11,148 nucleotides of DNA, from positions 1 to 11,148 of the forward strand of contig CAWKZT010000058.1 of assembly GCA_963854565.1 (NCBI GenBank). The letters are read 5' to 3'. The first letter of the stretch is position 1. Every line of letters starts with the position of its first letter. A program made the position numbers and the translations under genes. Source of the DNA: CAWKZT01 sp963854565 (lineage in GTDB: Bacteria > Actinomycetota > Acidimicrobiia > Acidimicrobiales > JAHEJN01). Below, in pieces: positions 5,322 through 11,148 of the stretch. The notes beneath the pieces are model-generated. The model ran no database searches. It was not told the origin of the DNA and worked only from the letters and a program-made list of their open reading frames with translations.

Positions 5322-6454
5322 GCTCTACCCCGACAGAGACGTTCGACGTAGCAGTTATCGGCGGCGGTATCGCGGGCGTTACCGCCGCCTACCACCTCGC
5401 TCCTCACTGTCGGGTGGTTTTGTTGGAACGCGAGTCCCATCTGGCTCATCACACCACCGGGCGATCGGCAGCCATCTTTCATGAGCACTTGGGAGGTCCG
5501 CTCAATACCGCTCTCACTATGGCCTCACGCTCCTTCATCGAGGCACCCCCTGAGCACCTCGTCGATGGCCCAGTCCTTACCCCCGAAGGAGTACTAATTA
5601 TCGGGGCACCCGGCCACGAGGCGGCCATCGAGTCCGATGTTCTACAAGCCCAGCAGTACACGCCGTCGACCGCGTTACTGACCACCGGTGAGGCCCTCGA
5701 ACTTTGCCCTGTCCTTCAACCAGAAATGGTTGGCAACGCCATGTGGGAGCCCGATTCTGGGGCGCTCGACGTCATGGGTCTCCACCAAGCATTTGTGCGC
5801 GGGTGCCGTGCCGCAGGCGCACAAATCGTCCGTGACCAACACGTTGTAAGTCTCGATCGCTGCGAAGACAACTGGCAAATCAAGACCACCACCGATCGGT
5901 GGCAGGCACGAGTAATCGTAAATGCGGCCGGCGCATGGGGCGATGTCGTCGGGCAACTGGCCGGCGCCCAACCCATCGGCCTGCGCCCACTGCGTCGTAC
6001 CGCCTTCACTGTGGCCACCGATTATGACACTTCTTCTTGGCCCTTTATTTATGCTGCCAATACGCCCGAACCTTGCTACTTCAAGGGCGAGTCAGGTGGA
6101 CAATTACTGTGCTCACTGGCCGACGAAACGTTGAGCGAGCCATGCGACTCAAAACCCGAAGAGCTCGATATCGCTCTTGCCATCGATCACATAAACCGGC
6201 TCACGACTTTGGACATTCGCGCTATTAAGTCGTCGTGGGCTGGGTTACGGACGTTCGCCCCCGACGACTCTCCGGTCATTGGCTGGGACAATCAGATCGA
6301 CGGCTTCTGTTGGATGGTTGGCCAAGGCGGCACGGGCATCCAAACATCACCCGGAGCGGGAGCACTCATCGCATCGGTGATTCTTGACACCGCTTTGCCG
6401 AAACATCTTCAGTCAATCGGCATCGAGAAGTCTGCGTACGCACCCCGTCGCTGA
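5318..6454 (+). CDS. FAD-dependent amino acid dehydrogenase, D-arginine dehydrogenase (DauA)-like
   Basis: A 378-residue flavoprotein of the DAO family. Seen: the dinucleotide motif GGGIAG (15-20), Glu38 (LLERES) for the FAD ribose, GRSAA (48-52), the second FAD segment VNAAGAWGD, and the C-terminal GQGGTGIQTSPGAG. From memory it aligns along its length with Pseudomonas DauA, which oxidises D-arginine to the 2-oxo acid with non-oxygen acceptors; even the last residues (LPKHLQSIGIE, APRR) correspond. The carboxylate-binding residues of DauA (Arg222, Tyr249, Arg305) are kept as Arg227, Tyr254 and Arg311. Its side-chain recognition residues (His48, Tyr53, Glu87) align with Ile53, Leu58 and Val92. 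It is therefore probably an amino-acid dehydrogenase or oxidase with another, perhaps less basic, substrate. It starts with GTG overlapping the SDR stop (GTGA) and is the last gene of the operon. Confidence 0.88.
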   Translation: MSSTPTETFDVAVIGGGIAGVTAAYHLAPHCRVVLLERESHLAHHTTGRSAAIFHEHLGGPLNTALTMASRSFIEAPPEHLVDGPVLTPEGVLIIGAPGHEAAIESDVLQAQQYTPSTALLTTGEALELCPVLQPEMVGNAMWEPDSGALDVMGLHQAFVRGCRAAGAQIVRDQHVVSLDRCEDNWQIKTTTDRWQARVIVNAAGAWGDVVGQLAGAQPIGLRPLRRTAFTVATDYDTSSWPFIYAANTPEPCYFKGESGGQLLCSLADETLSEPCDSKPEELDIALAIDHINRLTTLDIRAIKSSWAGLRTFAPDDSPVIGWDNQIDGFCWMVGQGGTGIQTSPGAGALIASVILDTALPKHLQSIGIEKSAYAPRR

Positions 6455-6538
6455 CCATGCTGGGCCATGGCAACACCGACGTAAGTGCTGTAACTGCCAC
6501 AGCGGAGTGCATCGAGTACTAACAGAACACAGTTCCCG
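6455..6538. other. Convergent intergenic region without a clear terminator
   Basis: 84 bp between the stops of the FAD dehydrogenase and the aminotransferase. It holds an 8-bp palindrome, GCCATGGC (6464-6471), and a weak 5-bp hairpin (6487-6503, GCTGT/ACAGC with a 7-nt loop), neither followed by a T-run. I see no convincing intrinsic terminator on either strand. Confidence 0.4.
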
Positions 6539-7801
6539 CTAAATCGAGGAGGCGATGGTCGAAAGATCGGACCCTTCGCGATTTTGCGTTTTGAAGGTCT
6601 TCATGGACGCTGTGACGACCTGGGCAGCGGCCTGAATTCCCGATCCGCCTATGGGCGCACCTATGGTGTGCAGCGCCGCTTCGATGGTGGCCAACGTGCC
6701 CAGAATCATGGGCGGGTTGAGGTAGCCCATGTGACCGATACGAAACTGATTGTTGTTCGTGCGTGGAAGTCCGATACCAAGTACGAGTCCGGCATCGTCT
6801 TCGCAAACCTTCCGCAGGTGGTCGCTGCTAATCGTGCCCGCGTTGATGGTGGTCACCGCGTTGGACTGGAACCTTGGATCTGTCACGTTGAGACTCAGCC
6901 CTCCGTCAGTAGCCCAAGCGTTCACTGCTGCTCGCACCGCGTCGGCGTGTACTTGGTGTCGGGCCCAGGCTGCTTCGAGTCCCTCCTCATCAAGCAACAT
7001 GGTGAGGGCCTCGCGCAGTCCAAATAGGTGTTGAACCGGAGGTGTTCCCGCGTAGAGGTGGTAGACGGCATCGGGGTTGGCCCGAGGTCGCCAGTCAAAA
7101 TACATGGTGTTTAGGTCGGCGGTATCGGCTCGTTCAAAGGCCCGCTCGTTGGCCCATACAAATGCCATTCCGGGAGGAACCATGATGCCTTTCTGGCTGG
7201 CACCGACGGTGAGGTCGATTCCCCAGGCATCCATTTCGTACTGCTCACACCCCAACGAAGCGACACCGTCGACCATAAACAGGGCGGGGTGATTGGCGCT
7301 GTCAATGGCGGCCCGAATCGCGGGAAGGTCAGCACGCGCCGACGTTGCCGTATCGGTGTAAACCGTGAGCACCGCTTGGATTTCGTGGGCGGTGTCTTGG
7401 GCCAGTCGGTCGGCGATTGCGCGGGGATCCACCGGGTTAACTCCATCGCCAACAAGGGTGACAACCTCGATCCCCGATTGCTCGGCCATGGACGACCACG
7501 TTGCGGCAAAAGGTGAATCGGCGACCAGAATCTTGTCGCCTCGCGAAAATGTATTGTTCAGCGCCATCTGCCAAGCGCCATGACCATTGGAAATCATCAT
7601 GAAAGCTCGACCTGTGGTGCGGACCACTGCAGGCAACCGTTCGACCATTTCCCACGAGATGTCGGCAACTTCGCCAGCGTAGATATTAGACATCGGCACG
7701 TTCATCGCCTGAAGCACCCGTTCTGGCGTAATCGATGGGCCGGGTATTGCCAGCATTTCCTGACCACGAGCCAGGGTTCGGAGTGTGGGGTCGGTGATCA
7801 T
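6539..7801 (-). CDS. Class V aminotransferase (alanine/serine-glyoxylate type)
   Basis: A 420-residue PLP enzyme of the class V (SgaA/AGXT-like) group, which moves amino groups between small amino acids and oxo-acids such as glyoxylate or pyruvate. Seen: the N-terminal IPGPSITPERVL (19-30); NGHGAW (72-77), the phosphate-binding segment where relatives have S-G-T-G-A; VDGVAS with Asp178, which pairs with the PLP nitrogen; ASQKG with Lys204, the Schiff-base lysine; TPPVQHLFGLREAL (about 253-266), a family hallmark; and FRIGHMG with Arg354, which binds the substrate carboxylate. Length is near normal, with a tail of about 30 polar residues after the core. The ATG directly follows the aldolase TAA with no spacer, so the two are one operon. 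Pyridoxamine-pyruvate aminotransferases share this fold, so the amino donor is uncertain. Confidence 0.88.
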   Translation of the reverse strand: MITDPTLRTLARGQEMLAIPGPSITPERVLQAMNVPMSNIYAGEVADISWEMVERLPAVVRTTGRAFMMISNGHGAWQMALNNTFSRGDKILVADSPFAATWSSMAEQSGIEVVTLVGDGVNPVDPRAIADRLAQDTAHEIQAVLTVYTDTATSARADLPAIRAAIDSANHPALFMVDGVASLGCEQYEMDAWGIDLTVGASQKGIMVPPGMAFVWANERAFERADTADLNTMYFDWRPRANPDAVYHLYAGTPPVQHLFGLREALTMLLDEEGLEAAWARHQVHADAVRAAVNAWATDGGLSLNVTDPRFQSNAVTTINAGTISSDHLRKVCEDDAGLVLGIGLPRTNNNQFRIGHMGYLNPPMILGTLATIEAALHTIGAPIGGSGIQAAAQVVTASMKTFKTQNREGSDLSTIASSI

Positions 7802-8578
7802 TTACATCACCACCAGTGGGTCCGGGACAATGTCACGGGCCAGCCATTGGAACGTACGCCAACCCATCGCCGGGGCACCTATCGTTTCGGCAACGATACG
7901 GGCGGCTTCGTCAGAAATCGGGATGGCATTCGGAGCTTTCACATGAACCTCGGCCACTCGTTCGGCGGTGACAAACCACCCAACTGCAGCGGCGGGCGAA
8001 TCTGCGGCTGTCAACAATCCGTGGTTGCGCATTATGACCAAACGGTTGTTACCAATCGCCTCGGCGATTCGTTCACCACCGCCAACATCGACGACCTCGA
8101 GATCTTCGCCTTTGTACATCGCCTGGTTATACACCAGGCCGCATGACTCTTGGCTTATCGGCTGGAAGGGCTTCACGTTGGCTGACCATGGCGTGCCATA
8201 GGGAGTGTGGACATGGCACGCAGATATGACATCGGGCCGAGCCTCGAAAATGGGGTGATGAATATTGAACGCAGCAAAGTTCACCCCGCCCGCGGTGGGC
8301 CCTTCCACGATCTTACGATCAGGTGAAATCAACACCAGATTAGACACTGTCGCTTCGCCGAACGGGACCCCGTAACGAAGGACCCAGAAGTGGTCGGTCA
8401 AGATTGGGTCACGAGCCGTCACATGGCCGTCGCCCAATTGTCCCCACCGATTCGCAGCCAAAATTCGGTAGCCAATCACGACCTCGAGTTTGCGCTGAAA
8501 ACGCAGTTCTTCAAGATCATCAGGGGGGTGCTCGACCGCGTCGTAGGCGGTTGGCGGATAGGTGTAGGTAGCAGCCAT
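7802..8578 (-). CDS. Class II aldolase/adducin family protein
   Basis: A 258-residue protein with the metal-dependent class II (fuculose-phosphate-type) aldolase fold. Seen: GDGHVTARDP (49-58), the family's early turn; VEGPTAGGVNFAAFNIHHPIF; ACHVHTPYG with His122 and His124; and MRNHGLL with His186. These three histidines are the expected zinc ligands. In bacterial sugar-phosphate aldolases the catalytic glutamate lies about 19 residues before the first zinc histidine; here that place is Ala103. The chemistry may therefore be decarboxylation, another lyase reaction, or none, as in adducin. It is the first gene of a two-gene minus-strand operon with the aminotransferase. TACGCT stands 6 nt before the ATG without a ribosome binding site, suggesting a leaderless mRNA. 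It is divergent from the mycofactocin-type SDR. Confidence 0.85.
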   Translation of the reverse strand: MAATYTYPPTAYDAVEHPPDDLEELRFQRKLEVVIGYRILAANRWGQLGDGHVTARDPILTDHFWVLRYGVPFGEATVSNLVLISPDRKIVEGPTAGGVNFAAFNIHHPIFEARPDVISACHVHTPYGTPWSANVKPFQPISQESCGLVYNQAMYKGEDLEVVDVGGGERIAEAIGNNRLVIMRNHGLLTAADSPAAAVGWFVTAERVAEVHVKAPNAIPISDEAARIVAETIGAPAMGWRTFQWLARDIVPDPLVVM

Positions 8579-8584
8579 GAGAAC

Positions 8585-8590
8585 AGCGTA
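8585..8590 (-). promoter_or_regulatory. Aldolase operon -10 box, leaderless start
   Basis: On the minus strand TACGCT is followed by 6 nt (GTTCTC) and the ATG at 8578. No Shine-Dalgarno sequence is present. The box lies in a 79-bp region shared with the divergent SDR promoter; I see no strong palindrome between the two boxes. Confidence 0.45.
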
Positions 8591-8645
8591 TGCGAGCGAG
8601 CCTCACGGGACCAAGTACATTTCCCCGCCAAGACGCTGTGTCGTC

Positions 8646-8651
8646 CATACT
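8646..8651 (+). promoter_or_regulatory. Mycofactocin-type SDR -10 box, leaderless start
   Basis: CATACT, one base off the TAnnnT pattern, is followed by 6 nt (GGTTCT) and the GTG at 8658. There is no ribosome binding site. The spacing matches the other leaderless starts in the window and supports this GTG over the upstream ATG at 8577. Confidence 0.4.
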
Positions 8652-8657
8652 GGTTCT

Positions 8658-9461
8658 GTGCCCACCGACTCTGACCTCATCACACCGCCGACGGCCATCG
8701 TTACCGGCGCCGCCCGTGGCATCGGTGCGGCTACCGCGATGACCCTGCGTCAAGCCGGATACAACGTCGTGGCCTTCGATTCTTGTCGCGATGATCCGGC
8801 CTTGTCCTACCCATTGGCAACGAGGGAAGATCTCGACGATGTGGTCGCCAACACGGGCGCAATTCCTTTCGTCGGTGACGTGCGACTTGTTTCCGATCTT
8901 CAGGCGGCGGTAGATCTCGCGATGCAAACCTTCGGTGGTGTTGATGTGCTGGTTGCTGGTGCCGGAGTAGTGATTGGCGGACAGTCGCTGGCCGATACCA
9001 CCGATGAGTCGTGGCAGACACAATTTGATGTGAACGTCACCGGCGTGTTCAACCTCGTCCGCGCTGGATTGCCTGCGTTACTGGCACAGCCCACGCCGCG
9101 TCAAGGTCGAGTTATCGCCGTTTCGTCGGCAGCAGCGTTAAAGGCCAGTCCGCAAATTGCGGCGTACGCGGCTACAAAGGCAGCTGTTCTGGGACTCATC
9201 CGAAGCCTGGCAGCCGAACTCGCCGACACGGGGATAACCGCCAATGCGGTACAACCGGGCACTACTGATACCGCGATTCTGCAGCCCAGCCTCGACGCGT
9301 ACGCACTGGATGACCCCGCCAGCTTTACAGCCCACCACATCGACAATCGTCTTATTCAGCCGGCTGAGGTGGCCGCGGCCATTGGCTGGCTCTGCTCCCC
9401 TGCATCCCAGGCCATAAATGGTGCGTTCATTCCCGTTGACGGCGGCATGACCGCCCGCTGA
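8658..9461 (+). CDS. Mycofactocin-coupled short-chain dehydrogenase
   Basis: A 267-residue SDR. Seen: TGAARGIG (16-23), Asp41 (VAFD) favouring NAD, AGAG (100-103) in place of NNAG, Asn126 (DVNVTG), catalytic Ser157, Tyr170 and Lys174 (YAATK), QPGTTDTAIL, and a C-terminal VDGG. Between strand 2 and helix C is an insertion of about 25 residues (SCRDDPALSYPLATREDLDD). That insertion is the hallmark of SDRs that hold their nicotinamide cofactor tightly and pass electrons to mycofactocin, a peptide-derived redox cofactor of mostly actinobacteria. Such enzymes usually oxidise alcohols. The GTG start removes 27 residues that would overlap the divergent aldolase gene and fits a CATACT box 6 nt upstream. 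An enoyl-CoA hydratase follows after 37 bp. No mycofactocin biosynthesis gene lies in the window. The subfamily call rests on memory of the insertion, not a profile search. Confidence 0.85.
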   Translation: MPTDSDLITPPTAIVTGAARGIGAATAMTLRQAGYNVVAFDSCRDDPALSYPLATREDLDDVVANTGAIPFVGDVRLVSDLQAAVDLAMQTFGGVDVLVAGAGVVIGGQSLADTTDESWQTQFDVNVTGVFNLVRAGLPALLAQPTPRQGRVIAVSSAAALKASPQIAAYAATKAAVLGLIRSLAAELADTGITANAVQPGTTDTAILQPSLDAYALDDPASFTAHHIDNRLIQPAEVAAAIGWLCSPASQAINGAFIPVDGGMTAR

Positions 9462-9486
9462 TGGCGTGTCGCCCTTCGTGGCGCTC

Positions 9487-9492
9487 TACTGT
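9487..9492 (+). promoter_or_regulatory. Enoyl-CoA hydratase -10 box, leaderless start
   Basis: TACTGT is followed by 6 nt (GGTCTC) and the ATG at 9499, with no ribosome binding site. It suggests an internal promoter in the SDR-hydratase unit and decides the start: an in-frame GTG at 9466 lies upstream of the box. Confidence 0.45.
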
Positions 9493-9498
9493 GGTCTC

Positions 9499-10257
9499 AT
9501 GACCGACGAAGCAGTAGTCCTAACCGAACGTCGAGGCCGCGTCCTTCTTATAACGCTCAACCGCCCCGACCAAATGAACGCCATTAACGCCGAGCTCGCT
9601 AACGGCCTCCAAGCGGCCATTGCCGAGCTGGACGGGGACGCAAGTCTTACCGCCGCAGTTTTGGCGGGCAACGGGAGAGGCTTTTGTGCGGGCATGGATC
9701 TCAAGGCCTTCTTGCAGGGCGAGGACATTTCGAGCTTCTTCAAATTCATCGTCGATGGCGCCACCAAGCCGCTCGTCGGGGCGGTAGAGGGCTTTGCACT
9801 GGCGGGCGGTCTGGAGATCGCTCTCACCTGCGACCTGCTCGTTTCTGCTGCTGGTGCCAAGTTCGGCATTCCTGAGGCTGGTGTAGGACTTTTTGCGGCT
9901 GCGGGTGGCCTGTATCGCCTACCGAGTCGAGTTGGTTACAGCAAGGCAATGGAGATGGCGTTGACGGCTGATCCCATTCGTGCGGAAGAAGCTGCTTCTT
10001 TAGGCATGGTCGCCCGAGTCACCGATAAGGGTGGGGCTGTCGCCGGGGCCCTCGAACTCGCCGAACGTATTGCCAAGAACGCGCCGCTGTCGGTGGCTGC
10101 GTCCAAGGCACTGGTGCAGGCCAGTCAAGGCAACACCGAAGCCGAGTTCTGGGAACTTCAAAAGCCTTACCAAGCCAAAGTCTTTACCTCCGACGATGCC
10201 AAAGAGGGTCCCCGTTCGTTCGCCGAAAAGCGGGCTCCCGAATGGACCGGCACCTGA
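9499..10257 (+). CDS. Enoyl-CoA hydratase/isomerase (crotonase) family protein
   Basis: A 252-residue crotonase-fold enzyme, which adds water to enoyl-CoA thioesters or performs related CoA chemistry in the cytoplasm. Seen: ITLNRPDQMNAIN (18-30), the CoA-binding start; GRGFCAGMDLKAF with the Ala64/Gly65 oxyanion hole; GFALAGGLEIALTCDL with Gly103 and Glu106; and FGIPEAGVGL with Glu126. Glu106 and Glu126 sit where rat mitochondrial hydratase has its two catalytic glutamates (144 and 164), so true hydratase activity is likely. The C-terminal KEGPRSFAEKRAPEWTG is the usual family end. The in-frame GTG at 9466 would add 11 residues but lies before the TACTGT box, so ATG 9499 is preferred. The acyl-CoA substrate, and any link to the adjacent SDR, are unknown. 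Confidence 0.9.
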   Translation: MTDEAVVLTERRGRVLLITLNRPDQMNAINAELANGLQAAIAELDGDASLTAAVLAGNGRGFCAGMDLKAFLQGEDISSFFKFIVDGATKPLVGAVEGFALAGGLEIALTCDLLVSAAGAKFGIPEAGVGLFAAAGGLYRLPSRVGYSKAMEMALTADPIRAEEAASLGMVARVTDKGGAVAGALELAERIAKNAPLSVAASKALVQASQGNTEAEFWELQKPYQAKVFTSDDAKEGPRSFAEKRAPEWTGT

Positions 10258-10331
10258 GCCAGTCGCTCGACTAGAGGCCTGGTCACCATGGCTGGTCGGG
10301 CGTTAGCTCATAGTGATTTCGAAGATGGGGT
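10258..10331. other. Convergent intergenic region, no clear terminator
   Basis: 74 bp between two converging genes. It contains AGTCG/CGACT arms only 2 bp apart (10261-10272) and CCATGG, but no stable hairpin with a T-run on either strand. Confidence 0.4.
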
Positions 10332-11148
10332 TCAACCAATCGCGTCGAACGAAGCCTCCACGCCCTCAGGATCGATTTCGGCCACCAGTCGACCCGCTTC
10401 ATCGGCGCGAGTGCGCGCATCAAGGTATTTGCGGTGTGCCTTAGTCGCGGCTGCCGCTGCGGCAACAACCCGATCGTCACTGTCATCGTTTTCCATGCGC
10501 AACATTTCTGCCGCAACCATTAACCCACTAGCAGTTTTATCAAGTTCTTCCGCACGAGCATTCGCCTCTGTAGCGCGGTCGCGGGCCTCGGCCAACGCGG
10601 TGGCCTCGCTCTCATCGGGCTGCACATCGAGTTGTACCTCAACCGCCGCGTGCACGAACACCGACATCGGTAATGCCGATACCAGATCGCCCAGCGGCAC
10701 GTCATTGGGTCCTAGAGACTTTCCTTTTCGCACGCGCAACGGAGCAAGAACAAGATCAACATCTTCCATCGAATCCAGGAAACGATCAGCTGCCTGTCCG
10801 GGCATAACCCGAGCCGGAATCCGGGCATCATCGAGCAACTGAGCTACTCGATCGCTGCCGTCTTCACCATCGGCATCCTCGGCCACCCAAACGTGAATGG
10901 TTGCGTTGGCCCACGCTGGTGAGCGAGTACACATCCATCCCAACATCGTGAGCAACTGGCCACTGCGGTCATCTGTCCACCACACGCCGATAGTGAGCGC
11001 CGCTCCGGCCGCTCGACGAGAACCGACCCAGTCAGCATCGGCGGCATGCAATACACCCACATTGCAACCGAATCGAACGCCCGTGACCACCATCCGCTGG
11101 TACTCGGCACCGTGCGTTTGATCGGGGTCGGGAGCGTCGTACCAACTA
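10332..11148 (-). CDS. SLC12-like/amino-acid permease C-terminal cytoplasmic region (partial)
   Basis: The gene enters from the right edge; the frame is open to the last base and 271 residues are visible, with no membrane segment. Seen: YQRMVVTGVRFGCNVGVL, LTIGVWWTDDRSGQLLTML, ATIHVWVAEDADG, QLLDDARIPARV, VDLVLAPLRV and LVSALPMSVFVHAAVEV, in that order. This series matches the C-terminal domain of bacterial cation-chloride cotransporter (SLC12)-like APC permeases: an I-D-V-W-W-like strand, then a small alpha/beta domain that ends in L-P-x-V-x-V-x-A-A. The visible part would then be the cytosolic regulatory domain and the transporter core lies outside the window. After it come about 95 Ala/Glu/Arg-rich residues (about 178-271) that look like a continuous helix or coiled coil, which is unusual. 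Methionine codons inside this frame, such as at 11093, are not credible starts. The substrate, ion or amino acid, cannot be told. Confidence 0.65.
   Translation of the reverse strand, partial: SWYDAPDPDQTHGAEYQRMVVTGVRFGCNVGVLHAADADWVGSRRAAGAALTIGVWWTDDRSGQLLTMLGWMCTRSPAWANATIHVWVAEDADGEDGSDRVAQLLDDARIPARVMPGQAADRFLDSMEDVDLVLAPLRVRKGKSLGPNDVPLGDLVSALPMSVFVHAAVEVQLDVQPDESEATALAEARDRATEANARAEELDKTASGLMVAAEMLRMENDDSDDRVVAAAAAATKAHRKYLDARTRADEAGRLVAEIDPEGVEASFDAIG

Noticed and set aside
6487..6503. Hairpin GCTGT/ACAGC between the converging FAD dehydrogenase and aminotransferase genes
   Set aside because: Only 5 bp of stem and no T-run, so too weak to call a terminator.
6584..7027. 147-codon plus-strand frame opposite the aminotransferase
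   Set aside because: The minus-strand gene has all class V aminotransferase motifs; the plus-strand product shows no family signature.
8577..8657. ATG at 8577 as the start of the mycofactocin-type SDR
   Set aside because: It would overlap the divergent aldolase start and add 27 residues before the normal SDR N-terminus; the GTG at 8658 sits 6 nt after a -10-like box.
9466..9498. GTG at 9466 as the start of the enoyl-CoA hydratase
   Set aside because: The 11 extra residues are not part of the crotonase core, and the TACTGT box lies downstream of this codon.
10261..10272. AGTCG-CT-CGACT inverted repeat downstream of the hydratase
   Set aside because: The 2-nt loop cannot form a normal hairpin, and there is no T-run; a chance palindrome is likely.
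1..11148. CRISPR array, tRNA, rRNA, insertion sequence or prophage genes
   Set aside because: No regularly spaced repeats, cloverleaf, transposase, integrase or phage structural motif was seen on either strand.

Overview
The window looks like part of an actinobacterial chromosome. Four signs point that way: moderately high GC, several genes that appear to be transcribed without a 5' leader from TAnnnT boxes, a short-chain dehydrogenase of the mycofactocin-coupled type, and a VapBC module. An acidimicrobiia-like host is plausible but cannot be proven from this sequence. I see no rRNA, tRNA, CRISPR array, insertion sequence or phage gene.

Layout. Positions 1-981 hold the 3' end of an ornithine cyclodeaminase/mu-crystallin family gene and a YbaK-type aminoacyl-tRNA editing gene (both +). 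A vapBC toxin-antitoxin pair follows on the minus strand (986-1638), with a palindromic operator overlapping the vapB start. A RimJ/RimL-like acetyltransferase diverges from it (1713-2411, +). A 151-bp gap with an operator-like palindrome and a hairpin leads into a four-gene operon (2563-6454, +): glutamine-synthetase-like ligase, acidic Sel1/TPR protein, short-chain dehydrogenase, and a FAD amino-acid dehydrogenase resembling D-arginine dehydrogenase (DauA). The last three genes are tightly spaced or overlap by 4 bp. Two minus-strand genes converge on this operon: a class V aminotransferase and a class II aldolase/adducin protein, abutting with no spacer (6539-8578). From a 79-bp divergent promoter region a mycofactocin-coupled SDR runs rightward (8658-9461), followed by an enoyl-CoA hydratase (9499-10257). 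The right edge (10332-11148, -) is the cytoplasmic C-terminus of an SLC12-like or amino-acid permease with a long helical tail.

How the genes may work together (inference). The centre looks like a catabolic locus for an amino acid or amine. The ligase could gamma-glutamylate an amine, the FAD enzyme could oxidise the alpha-amino group of an amino acid, the aminotransferase could move amino groups to or from small oxo-acids, and the two SDRs could handle alcohol or carbonyl intermediates. The substrate is unknown. The FAD enzyme keeps the carboxylate-binding residues of DauA but has lost those that recognise the arginine side chain, and the ligase lacks a recognisable ammonium-site motif. These are the best leads to new chemistry.

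A recurrent start signal, TAnnnT then 6-7 nt then the start codon, precedes nearly every operon head. It was used here to choose the starts of the ligase, the second SDR and the hydratase.
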